A stretch of 64,000 nucleotides of DNA, taken from Meandrina meandrites. Lineage: Eukaryota > Cnidaria > Anthozoa > Scleractinia > Meandrinidae. The position numbers were made by a program, and so were the translations under genes. The DNA lies in the NCBI GenBank assembly GCA_963693305.1, contig OY855903.1:24704455-24768454 (forward strand). Reading direction: 5' to 3'. The notes beneath the pieces are model-generated. The model had not been told where the DNA came from. It ran no database searches and saw only the letters and a list, made by a program, of their open reading frames with translations. Shown here piece by piece: positions 11,401 through 24,700 of this stretch (position 1 is the stretch's first letter; every line of letters starts with the position of its first letter).

Positions 11401-14400
11401 AAATAATCGAGTAAGGGGTGTGAAATTTCCATTTTACCAAGTATAATGTCTTTCGAACTTAATTTTATTCTTTGGTGTTTTACTGTTAGGTAAAAAAAAT
11501 AAATATTCTTCAAATATTACCTAACAGTAAAACACCAAAGAGTTCCGTGATCTCACAATATTTAACTTCTGGGAATGTTTAAACTTCGTCAGTCTATATT
11601 GAGTCAATGGTGCAATCTATATTCCACTTTTTGAAAACTCCCATGTTGGATAAATGGACATTTTGATTCCTTTTGTTTGTAGGTTTTCCTCAAACTGGGA
11701 GAATTTTCAGCTGGTAGAAGCAATTTAAAGAAAGCTTATGTTATAAATAAAGCAAAAAGATCAGATGATATGGAGGAACTAAAGTCAAGTTTAGCCACAG
11801 GTAAAATCAGCATGATATAGCTCTGTTCTTTTTTATCATATATTAAATTTATTTATTTTATTTTATTTTTGACCGTTTCATATTAAATTCTCACACAATT
11901 GTAATACTACAAATTTAGATGTAAATCTGTTCATTTCTTCTGTTCTCTTAGCTATCAAAGGAATACGATTTCAGAGAAAACATGCAAAACTCTCAGATTA
12001 TTCCCTGGATGAACAGATTAAAATACTGGATACCCTTGGTGACCTGTACTGCCAAGCGAAGGCTTTCCAAAAAGCTCTTGGCTGCTACAAGAAGGAGGTA
12101 TTGCTATAGCTAGTGGCACTTGAATTGTAGTTATAGTAAGGTTCTATTGTAATTTTTATTTTACCATGTAAATTATTAACGTTTTTCTATTTTAAAAATC
12201 TTGTAAACTGAGTATGAAGATCCCTTTGGGGAACTCAATAAACTTTATTCTATTCTTCTATTCACTTCTTTGTTGCATCACATTTATTTGCTGCTCATCA
12301 TAAACAGGTTTGATTAACACCATAAAATGTGGGCTATCAGGCCTGGGCTTATACAAGATCCAAAGGAGTTTTGAATGCATGTGGACCTATAATGGGGGGT
12401 GGGGAGCTTAGAGCTTATGGGCAGAATAAAAAATGTCTGAAAGTGAGCCAAGAAAGAGACAAGAAATGACTTAAAGGCTCTGACGAGAGTGATACACTGT
12501 ACAGTGCTTTCAATAAGATTTTAAGTACTTGGTGGCTGCCCTTTTGTGGCACCTGTCAGAAAGCGAATTTACAAGCTGTAAACACCACCTATAACTGCAT
12601 GAATTTGTAGCACCACAGGAGCTGTAGCAGATGCCCAGTCTTACTGTCTTGCTTAGAAAGCCACTCATATCTGTAATCTGCTTGCAAGCTTATTTGTTGC
12701 CCATTTCTATTTGAAGGGTTCTGTGAGGATGTTGATAGGTTAATGTGGGAAAGCTGGATGAGGGAAGGTTAAAGCAGCAGGGTTTATGACCAGCATTTTA
12801 CATTATCATGCTAAATTTGCAAGGCCATGCTAAACAAGCCTAGTGGCCCATCAGGCCAGAGCTTCTCTGGGTTTTGGTAGTATGAAATGACCAGGAGTAT
12901 TTCTACTCCACCCTGGTTGGATACTAGTCCATCGCAGCGTTACCCCCAGCAGTAAATTCGCCGGTACTGTACCCATTTACACTTGGGTGGAGAGAGGCAC
13001 TATGAAAGTAAATTGTCAATTGCAAGGGCAAGTGCTTGTTAAAGCAGGCTCAGTCACTGGAACTTAGAAGAGACACTGACTGTTCAACTCTCACCTTGAT
13101 CAATAAATAAATGTCTACATTTTGCAGCTTGAACTCGCCAAACTGGCAGGGAAATCTCACAAGGAGTTGTCACCCATCTATGTTTCTCTTGCAATAACAT
13201 ACTTTGATCTGAAGTGTCCAGCTGACGCTATCAACTGTTACATGGAAGAACTGGAAATGATGGAAGAAAGGAATTACAAAGAGGTGTGTTTTTGTTTTTC
13301 TTTCTTTTTGTGGAGGTCCACAGCCTAGCTGTCCTAGGTGTAACCCAAAGTATCCTCAAAACAGGGGTGTTCAATGAAATTATTGCTTGCAACAAAACAA
13401 CTAGATCCAAACATGTTGTAGGGAAAGAATTCACTTTACTGCATTTGATATATGCCTGTACTTCTTGCTTGAGTGTTGGCTGTGTACGTAGCTGGCGGTT
13501 TTGTTGGGGTTAACACACTCATGAGTAAGCAGCAAAGCCACAAGGGGCCTAGGGAGGAGAAAAACAAAAAACCGCCTTTTGCTTTTCTCCTCCTTTGGTC
13601 CCTTGAGGCCTTCGCCAGTCATTGCCACCGCTTTCTCGCGAGTGCATTAACACCAACAAAACCACCAGCTAGGTTGAGTGGAGCTTGCAAGTGCCCCTGA
13701 CATTGCTTTCACAGTATAAATTTTGAATCATTCTTTTTTACATCTTCTAAGTGCAGTAGCATCCCAATTTCTTGAATCTCCTGGGAGCACGAAAATTCAG
13801 GGGTTTCAATAATAGCCGGGTAGCGGGTAGATCTACCCGCTTGTGATGGGCCGACCACCCGCTTGAAGCGTAACGCGAATATCTTATCAGACCAGATCAT
13901 TTCACTGCAGCTACGAATTTCTACCAAGAAATTTCATAAAATTACTTTCAGGTTCTAGGAAAAGAAAAGGAAAGATAAAAAGAAAAGATATCCAATCTTA
14001 AAAGTACCCTCAAAATGCAGGAAAATGCACCTACAAGAGTATAGAATTTCAAAATTTTCCGGGGGGGTGGGGGGCAGCATGCCCCCGGACCCCCAAGAGG
14101 GGGAAGGTCCATTGGGCCTTCCATTGATACCCGCCTGTTTTTATATTCTACCCGCTTGTGCCAAAACTTATTGAAACCCCTGAAAATTGGTTCAAAAAAT
14201 CAGAAGGTTTGAGAAACCAAGGGTTCGAGGAATCAGGAATGTACTGTAGAGTATAACTCCAACTCTTTGCATGAAATTTTGTAATCTGTTTCTGCTATCA
14301 GAAGCGTAAAGTTAGAGCCAGAAACCCTAACCTGGTTGTTCTTCCTTGTTTACAGAAGTGCGACACATGGTGCAACATAGCTTATGTACATGAAAAAGCA

Positions 14401-17400
14401 GGACATGACTATGAAGAAATCAAAGATGCTTACATCAAGGCTTTAGCATATGCAGAGCAATCTGAAAGGCAACAATCTGTGGTAGGATTACAGTTAAAAT
14501 ACTATAACTAATTGCCTTCCAAGTAGACTGAATTGTAAATAATTGTGAAGTTTCTTCAGTGTCTGTAATTTCCAACTCATTAACGTTATTGATCTCTACT
14601 TACCAGTAGTAGTTACCAAATGCAAACTTGCCTAACAGCACAACTTGAAAATGAAACTTGGGACTTTCAATAAGATCTGAAGTACTTATTTTCGTGGGAA
14701 CTTAAATTCACAAAAATGGAACAGGTAAATTTAGTGAGACTTTATTTTCACGATTTGCCCAAAAACACGTTAAAAACATTAAATTTAATACCTCAAAATC
14801 ATTAAAAATACGTTTTTGTCGTTCTTTGATTTTGCAACTTTTTGAAAATCATAAAACATGAATCATTGAAAATAAGTCATAAGGTAGTTAGCTGCCCTTG
14901 ACTGTCACCCGTTGAGGAAGAGCAATGTTAGAAGCTGATTTCAACCATCTCCACTTTATTGGGAGATGCATACATTTTAGCTGGCAATTCGCAACGGAAT
15001 ACCTGCTGAGGCTCCACCGGGTGCCAGGTATTATTGAAAGCCCTGGAAACTTGACTGTTCCTATGACGTGGCATCTGTGTCACATTATAACCAATCGTGA
15101 TTGACTTGTACTGGGATTAAAGTGATGGAAGATGCCATTTAAAAATCGTTTTGCTGTTTATAATGAATATTTCAAAAAACAACCTAATTTTGATGCTCTC
15201 TCTCTCTTACTCCTTCCTCTATCATCAGTAATTCCATCATTATGATATCTGTAAGTTACCAGTATGAATGTTCCTTTAACTACAAAACATTTTCTTTTCT
15301 ACTTAACAGCTTAGGGTTTGGAAATGCCTGGCAGATACTCAGAGGCTATTTGATCTCACAGATAAATACAAGAAGTCGCTTGATAAAGTTGCAGAGCTTC
15401 AAGCACAGTTTGGCATTGAGGACATTAGTGATGATAGTGATGAGGAGGGAGAAAATAGCAATAATAATAATGAACTTACAGAGGTTTTGTTAGAAAAAGA
15501 TATACTTCTATCAGAATCTGGTAAGTGGCAGTTAAGTTTTTCATAGTCAGAATACTGTATATGCAGTTTAAAGTTGACATTTGTTTTAAATGGTTTAAAA
15601 AATTTCAAATCAATTTAAATTTAAACTACAATACAGACATCTTCTGCTGTGTTTGTTTGTGTTTTTTTTGGTTCAAGATTTAATTTTGTTTAATTTGTTT
15701 ATATAACTGGATCTGTGGCTTTAAGGACATTCAACGTGAAAATCTTCCAACGTTGATTGTTTTCTAAAAGTTTCATCGCTGTGACTGAGTTACTCATGTC
15801 AGAAATGTGAAAAGTGTTGGTCACTGAATTTGTTTTAGAGATAATTTGTCCAAAAGATCTCCTAAAGATCTTAAAAATTGGCCTTCATTTCTGACAATGG
15901 CTACAGCGACTGTTTGTCCAAAAATATCACAAATAAATAAATGAAATGCAATTTTCTCGGCCAAATATTGTTTAAGTGGATCTATTAAGCAAATTGATTC
16001 AACCAGTGATGTTCCTTAATGTAAATCTAATTATTTAACAATCACTTTTGCACTTGCCTAGCAGTCGAAAGATGGGCAAGATTTGATGATGCATGGGCAG
16101 AAAAATTTGAAATTTTTTAACTTCCCACATTGACTTTTTGTTCATTTTTTTACAATCTGTCAGGAATTGTAAAACAAAGCTGTCTGTCTAAATAAATAGG
16201 TGGTAGTATAGGTGGGGGTCACTGACCATTAAGCGAGTAAACTACAAACAAAGTTAATGGAACAGCTACCAGCCCTATATATTTCTTTGAGAATTTCAGT
16301 GTGCATGCTTGACACATGACATGGGGTGATGTTGCAACATGAATTATGTGTGCAGTAGGGATGCATACAGACAATCAACATAAATGTCCTCAAGTTAAAC
16401 TGTTTTAACAATGAACATGGAACAACATTTTGTGCAATCATAGAACATAAAAAAACTTTTACTAGCTTGTTGAAACCATAAACAGTGAAATACCTTTCAA
16501 GGTGTTCCACAAAAAAAACTTAACCAAATTAATCATCAGCAGTTTTAGTCATATGATTGATCTGAATAATGGAACACAACCAATAACTGCATTATCCCAG
16601 AATTGCTTAAGTTGTTATAACATTTCAAGGTGTTAGGGAGAAATCAAGATGCATTACCTTGAAAGAAGATGGTCAGTTTTTTTGTTTTTGTTTTAGACAA
16701 TGAGAGCTGTGATGATGACAATGAAGGAGAAGGGCACAGATCTAGAAATAATTCAAAACCACTAAGGACAAGAAGTCAGGTAAATCAATTTTCATCAGAA
16801 ATTCATAGAGTTGAAACGTATAACGCATGTTCACAGCGTTCGAACATTCAGTTTGCCAAGTACCATATTTGGAAACACAAGGAGCTTGTATGCGAATGAT
16901 TTACACACGTAACGACACACGCAAGAAAATTTTCGCTTTTGCGGTAAGTCACTTGAATTCCGACCTAAACGCCGTGAATTACTCACAGAAACTAAAGAAA
17001 TTCATCATGAGTATCCAAGTGAAGTTCTCCGGACCATTAAATGACGATGAAACAGAGAAATTTAACCAAATTTAACTCTATTTAACCAAACAAGATTACG
17101 CCATTTAGCGCGCGCTGTGAATTTAATCCAAATATTGCAATTTTGATTGGTTGATTTTTTTCTCGTGGTTTTCCAAATATGGTACTTATTGGAAACGAAT
17201 GTTCAAACGCTTTGTACAATGCGAATCATAGGGAGTTACATGTTTCAACCCTTTTGGGTTTCTGTTTTCATAAATAGCAGTAAATGGTCACCAGCTGAAA
17301 TAAGTTGTATAAAGCATACAGAACATATTTGAGAACAATGTTTTGTGTCTGTTTGCAGCGAAAACTTGTTAATGAGAAAGGGGAGACGCTACTGCATGAG

Positions 17401-18701
17401 GCTGCAATTGCTGGAAATTCACAGCGCGTGAAAGAGCTGTTAGAAAAAGTAAGTCTAACTTGCGCTAAAAAACAATTTTATGCCTTTATGATATAATGGG
17501 CCTAACCACATGGGGCAGGAATATCATGCAGAGGCTACAAGATCTGTTACTCAGCTCATTTTAATGACCTGAAATTCCCAGTCAGTACATCAAATCATGT
17601 TCTTTTTTTTACCACCCTCAGGGAACTGATTGCAAAATCAGAAGTCTTTCAGACAAGGATGTATCTGATTCATTTAATCAACGTTCTCACATTGTGAATA
17701 TTGTCAAAAGTGACAAAAGTTCATTTACTTAATATATTACACAAAAAACAGATCTCATGTTGAAATTTTGAAAACTAGGTTGTCAAGGGTTCTCAATATT
17801 GCAACCTTTTTATCAACCAGCCTTCTTTATCAATTTGTGTTAGCACTTATTACGCAGCTATAACATTAACAAGGTTCAACTGAGCACAGTGAATAACTGT
17901 AACCAATGATCATTTGACTTGCTTCCTTGCTTACTCTTGCAGGGAGCTGACGTAAATACAAGAGATTACTGTGGCTGGCTTCCCATTCACGAAGCTTGCA
18001 ACCATGGCCACTTAGGTTCTGTTTACTCATCATTCTCATTTACAACAAAAGAAGCTCTTATGACACTAGCATAATTTATTCAGTGAAACCCCATTAACAA
18101 AGTGTAAAGGGAATAGGACAACATGTTTTGTTATTAATACCAGGGTTCTTTTCGAATGCATTTTACTGCTAGTAACTTTGGGCTGAAGAATTTTCATAAC
18201 AGCTTTATGCCGCTTTAAGTATTCATATATTCAAGCTATTGCCTTTACTCATTTTGATGAATTTGCTGATAAGACAGCATGATTCCGAAGATCGTGAAGA
18301 GCGCAACCTCTTTGCTGTATGATTGTTTCTTTTGTTAACAGACCAAACAAAATCTCCTGGGAATCTGCTTAATTGATGTTTTTTTTTCTATGCCTTCCAA
18401 TGTGTGAAATGAGGGAATAAAATATAAATTACTCTATACATAACAACTCGCATAAACGAAGCCAGTAAAGTGTTGTAATGCGACTTTGGAATTGATTGCT
18501 GGCCTTTCTTTCTTTCTTTTATTTTTGTTTCTTGTTTCTTTGGATTTAAATATAAGTCTTCTTTTGAAGTCACTTCTTCCTGCTTCCTGGTCTTCTACCA
18601 AAACATCTCACCTTTTTTAGAACTGAGGCATGTTTTAGGTGTGATTGAGTTACCAAAAGACTTACCGTAAAATTCCGGTTATAAGCCCTGCCGCTTATAA
18701 G

Positions 18702-18732
<31 letters not shown>

Positions 18733-21700
18733 TATAGGCCCATCTAACTGGAAACAAAAATTTACATCCAGTTATAAGCCCCCCTCCCCTCCCCCGGATA
18801 TAAGCCCCCCTCTGCTGGATGACAGTACTGAACAGGGTAAATGTGGCTTTATTTTGACTTTTTAACTCAAAAGGGTATTTCGATGGACACTACCGTGGCT
18901 CGTTTCGGAACATTTTTTTTATTCCGCTTATAAGCCCCCCCGGATATAAGCCCCTCCGCTTATAAGCCCACCTAAAACCCCTTACAAAGTTGTATAGGCC
19001 CAGGGCTTATAACCAGAATTTTACGGTATTTTATCATTTGTACAGATGTGGCCAAGATTTTACTGATGGCAGGGTCAAATGTTAATGACCAGAATGGTCA
19101 ACACTGCTGTGGCATTACTCCACTTCATGATGCTGCTGAGAATGGCCATTTAGATGTGGTAAAGCTCTTGCTGTCATACGGGGCATCCATCAATCTGAAG
19201 GATGAAAAAGTAAGTGTGTAGCTACTAGGAATGGCTGTTAAGGTGGCTCAATATAGCCTTGGGAAACTGCGCACGCGCTGATGCAAGCTCAGGCAAAAGT
19301 TTTTAACCACGGATTTGAGTTAAACATTTCAAAGGAAATCTCTATCTGCAATAGAATTTTAAGAACAGACAATGCTGTTTAAGCTTCCAAATTATATGTG
19401 GTTGTAGATTTTCATCATGAAATTGCATAAAACGCCCAGTAAACACTGTAAGCGAGCCTAGTGGTTTCAACGTTGACGCATGCTCAAATAGCAATCTTGG
19501 CAAATTTCTATTCCATTACGTAATTGTTAAAAATTTGGTGGACTAAAATGGTAACTTTCGTCTAACTTTTCTTGCGTTTCCGTCGGTGAAATTTCATAAA
19601 ATTTACCAGAGAGGTTATAATCATTTTGCTTTACATGGCATTTGTTTTTTACCAAAATCCATAAGACCAGTTTTTACGCAGAGGGGAAAAACACAAATTT
19701 GCAAATAACAAAGAAGCTGCCTTTACAACCCCCTACTTTTTTCTGTTTAAAATTATTTTTCAGATAGTATCCATGTACTGTGAAAATTTTGGAAGATTTC
19801 ACAGAAGGAAATAGAAGAAAATTGCACTTAAAGCCACATAAACGCTCAAAGTCGCATTTGTTTGGGTACTCTTAATTCACGACATAAACCCAATATTTTA
19901 ACAGAAATGGTTGTAGAACACTATTTCATCGTTGCTTATTGTATTAGATAAGTTTGAGCAAACTGGGAGTGAAAACAAATGCAAAAACCAGATTTAAAAA
20001 TATAACACTAGCGCGCGCCACATCCATGTTATTACCCTATGGAGCCACCTTAAGATTGTATAATTTCCACAAAATCTTTTCACTTAAATTGCATTTTTTA
20101 GTTGAAGTACATTTTAGTTTTATATCCCATGGTAGCTGGTGATGCATTTTACATTTAGATTTAGATTGTAGGGTAAAAATGGCAATCTATCAAAAACCAA
20201 AAACAGGAAACACTTTGGAAACAGTAGGGAAAGGATGAAAGTATCACCCAGGGTACTGGTGAAACTATTCTGTTCATAAGCAAAAATAATGAAAACTTTA
20301 TAAATTCACTAAGTGGTGTAATTACAAAAACATAGATAATTTTTTTGTCCACTAAAAATAATAAACCATCTGGCATTTTCCCTCTATTTTATGCTCATAG
20401 GGTAAAGTTCATCAAGGTCAGAATTTGAATAAACCCTACTCTTTGGTGTGGAGGAAGAGGGGGGTCCAGAACCTGGGAAAATAGTAGAATAGGAGGGAAA
20501 GGGAGGGGTACAGAAGTTGGAAGAAGAGAGGGCGGGAAGTGGGATTCCCAAGATGGTACGAACCAGGAGAAATGGATAAGTAGAGACCCCCCCCCACCCC
20601 CTCTTGCTTTAGTGAATGCTCTAGGCAAAACAAAACAACCTCTTAAACCTGGCATTAATTAGGGACCTTGAGCAGCGTTTACAATACTTAGATAGACTTC
20701 TGGTGTTCATTTTATCACTAGGGACGCACAGCCTTGGATGCCACAATCCAAACACTAAAAATTGACAAGGTTGATGATGGCTTATCCACTGGAAGACAGC
20801 AGGTATTTAAATTCCTTCGGAATTACAAAGGGCCTGAGAGTGGTGTAGAATTACGGAGAAGAAATGCTGTCTTTGATGAAGATCATGAAGAAGTTGAAGA
20901 GTCTTCTGGGGGAAGTACATCAAGTGCTTTACAGAGATTTAATGAGAAACTGAAGAAGAAAGAGATGGAGAGGCTTCAAAGAGTGAACAGGAGTGTCTTC
21001 AACAACAGCAGTCAAAAAGATACTGATGAAATACAACCATCCAGAATCAGTAAAGGAACAATCATAAGTGAAGATGACGATTCTCAAGAGAACCAGTGTG
21101 AAGTCATCTTATCTTATCCTTCAAGCTCGTCTACAGAGTCACAAAGTACTTCTCACAGTAATATTGATAACCAGTCAAGAGCCGATGACATGCTTCCTTA
21201 TGATGGTATTCAAACCTTTTCCGATGGCAGTGACTGTGAAGAAAATGATCATGGAGACGAGGATAGCACTTATGCATCAATGGATGAAGAGAACAATGGG
21301 GTTGAAATGGCTGATTCTGATGACCAAGACTCTGTTATTGTATCAACTGCTTTTGTTGATCCTATCACAGGAATTAAAAGGAGTAGTCACTTGATTGATC
21401 AGGTGCCATCTTTAATCTCTCAAAAAACTGCAGATTGGCTTGTTGATGATGTAGGGCCACAAACTGCCAAACGTAAACGTCCACCAAAGCAAGTAAAGCT
21501 CCCAAGGTCAATGCAACAGACAAAAAGGATTTCTGCAACAACTACCAGACCTAAACACCGGTTAAACTTGAGTAAATCACAAAAATTGCCTCGTCCAAAG
21601 CAATCAACATTAGTTGTGTCCAAAGAAACTAGAACACCTCAGAATTCAAGTTGTGCCGCTAATTCTTCTGTTAGTAATGTTTCAACTCCAGTTTTCTCTA

Positions 21701-24700
21701 GAGCAGATGTTGTTTCTACTGCTCCAGGAGTCAACTCTAGATCAAATATCCCTACAACAAGTCCAAGGCACATTGTGGCGCCAGGGGGAACCCCACCCAT
21801 GCGCCTAAGGGTACGGGTGCAGGACAAGGTGTTTTTAATTCCTTGTCCTCAAGGCAATGCGCAAGAAGCCAAGTGTATTGGTTGGCTGGCTGAACAGGTG
21901 AGTAACAGACTAACTGTTGTGATGGTTTTTTTATATGTATATTTCTCTTATTGTTTTCCTATAGAAAATATCCATACCTCTCCCACGAAAGGGTGTTTGT
22001 TTTGAACCCCACCCAACCTATGCTGCAAACAGGCTTCCTAGTGGGGTATAAGGCAAAAAAAGTGGTTGGTGGAGCACCCTGGAAAACTCCAGGTTAGCTT
22101 CATACTTTCCTTTAGAAACTGCATTTTAAAAGCCATTTCCCTGGTGGGATTTCTAATAACATACCTTGGTGGTAGTGGAGGTATGGATATTTTTTATCAG
22201 GTTTGAAACATCGAGGATCAATAAAAAAGAAAAGTCAACCCAAGACCTGGTTGAAGGTAGAAAGAAGGTTTATGTAGGACTCATGTTGGTGTTGCCAAAC
22301 AATGAAATTACTCTGGCCTACCTGCTTTGGAGAATAAATTCTGTTGTAATTAATGCAAACTTTTCCTGTATGCATTAATTCACCTCACCATGACAAACTT
22401 ATCCAGCTCTAATGAAAATAACAGGGGACCATGTTTTTAAGGATTTCTAAACTTAGCGTCATTTGTTTTTATTCACAATGAAGGCTGCCCTCCGGTACTT
22501 TTCCTCTTTTGGCCTTCGTCCTGTGCTGGCCTTAAAAACTAGGGAAGGCGCCTTCTTGTCAGTAGAGGATAAAATTTCAGATGTACTATCGAGTAATGAA
22601 GAAGTCATGGCGTCAGTGGAATCTTGGGACTTGCCTGCTTTGTCTGAAAGATATCGTGATGCCTGTACCAGCACCAGCACAAGTAAGTGATCACCAATCT
22701 GTTGCCTTTATGTAATATTAACTATTTCAAAGCCACTACACTACTTTTAGGTAAGGCAGGATTCTTTTACAGGTCAGGAGTCACTTGCTTGCGGTTAGCT
22801 CTTATTGCAACTTGCTTGCAATTAGCTTTCACTCCAGTTTGCTTGAGGTTAGCTTTTATTTGTTGATTTGGGCAACTGTAACCTGTGACCTGTAAAAAAC
22901 CTGCCGTTTTAGGTAGTGCTGCACTTTTTTTGTATTATTTGTGGCCATAATGAAGTTACCGGTAGTTGATTGTCGTTAACAAAAACATCATTTTTGTCCA
23001 GTACCAAGAACAGACATATTGCAGATCCTTGAGGCTGATCCCCAACTATCAAGCTTTAGCTTATCAAACAAAGCTTTACAAGACGTCTATGTACTGCCAC
23101 TGTACAGAGCTCTTCAATGTCATGATGCCCTAACCAAGCTTATGTTACCTGGCAACAGAATAGGTATGTACCGTTATATGCCATAGATGATATCCACCAA
23201 CGTCCCCACATTTTTCTCTGCTTTTCAAAATGGCAAGTGGGACAGCCAGCGATTCGTCATTTTGAAAGTTGACCATGGGGACTAGGGTGATACAATATCA
23301 TAAGTTCCCAGTAGTAACAACCCCAGTGTCACTCCAAAAATAGCAGCGTGATTTCAGGATTGTTAGACTAAGAGCAGCCCCACTTTTATTCTTAATTAGT
23401 CTGTTCAGTGTATCTTGCCTCCAGATTTCATTTTGCCACTTTTTCTCTCACTTTTTTTTCTGTCATGTTCAACAGACTATATGTTGATGGATATAATATT
23501 TAGCTACTAGAAATTTTATTGACACTTGTAAGACCTTGGAAAAGTATCTTAATTTGAGGTATATATTTTAAGTACTGTGTGTACTAAAACCCCAGAATGG
23601 CTACCATAACCAGAGTGTCAGTTCTTATAATAAAATAAATAATAGCCTGCGAGCAGGCTCTCCGTGCGAAAAAAAATGAAGAGAAGGCGAGAAGGAAGGA
23701 GAGCCTGCCCGCATCGCTTAGAAATTTGAATGCCGCCCCCAAGGTACCCTGCTGATGCGACGTCCGAGCGAGCTGTTAAAAATCAGTCAATTATGAAGAA
23801 GATAGCCTGCGAGAGCAGACGCTTTTTTCGGCTCGAGTTTCACCCGCCGAAGAAAGCATCTGCTCTCGCAGGCTATGAAGAAGATGAATGTAATCATTGT
23901 TGACACAAACTTGCTGCAGCTTTCGGTAGTCTCATCAATGGCAGTAGCAAAGAACAGTCGTACTTTGAGAGCATGTTCTTACATCCGAAACAGCGAAAGG
24001 GTGAAACTGCCGAAATGAAACAAATATATAGAGCACTGTCGACTAACCAACAAATAAAAGCTAACCGGAAGCAAACCGGGAGTGAAAGTGTACGGCAAAC
24101 AAGCTGCAGTTCTTACCGCAAGCAAGTTTCGTTTCCTTTTTTCAGGGTTTAAGAAATACCCATGTTTCTGGCTGCTGAAATCTGGTCTTCATCTCATCGA
24201 CAATGCTCTGTAAACGGCAGACAACTAATGTGGTGTGGTGACGCTTTATTTCCATTTCGGTCACAATAACAAAGAGCTGGAAGATTAAACTTTTCCTGAA
24301 TCGTGTGGGTAACACAGCGAGAATGTCGTTCCGTCTAGTAAAGAAGTCACTGTTGGGTGCTGCTCGACCTTCAACTGCAAAGTAAAACTACAATTTTCCA
24401 AAATTTTGTCACACGCATCTCTTAATACTCGATCGCTGCAGTCTGTCATTCTGCTTTGTGAAAGAGAAGCCGATCATGGTTTGGTGATATCATCAACCTA
24501 TTAAATCTCCACCAATCAGTATTTTGCATCCAAAATTTGGACGCAGTATTCAAATTTCTAAGCGATGTGAGCAGGCTCTCTCTCTCTCGCGCGGAGAGCC
24601 TGCTTGCAGGCTAAATAAATAATGGATAGCTAGATGTCTAAAGCATCCCAGCTTGTAATTGCTTGAAAGGAAACCCCTGACTCTAAGAATCAGTGGTATC

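Noticed and set aside
16229..16510. 93-codon minus-strand frame in TONSL intron 10
   Set aside because: No recognised family and no ATG in a good context; likely chance.
20395..20655. Minus-strand frames rich in Pro, Leu and Phe upstream of TONSL exon 15
   Set aside because: Produced by a G-rich stretch of the intron; no conserved sequence.
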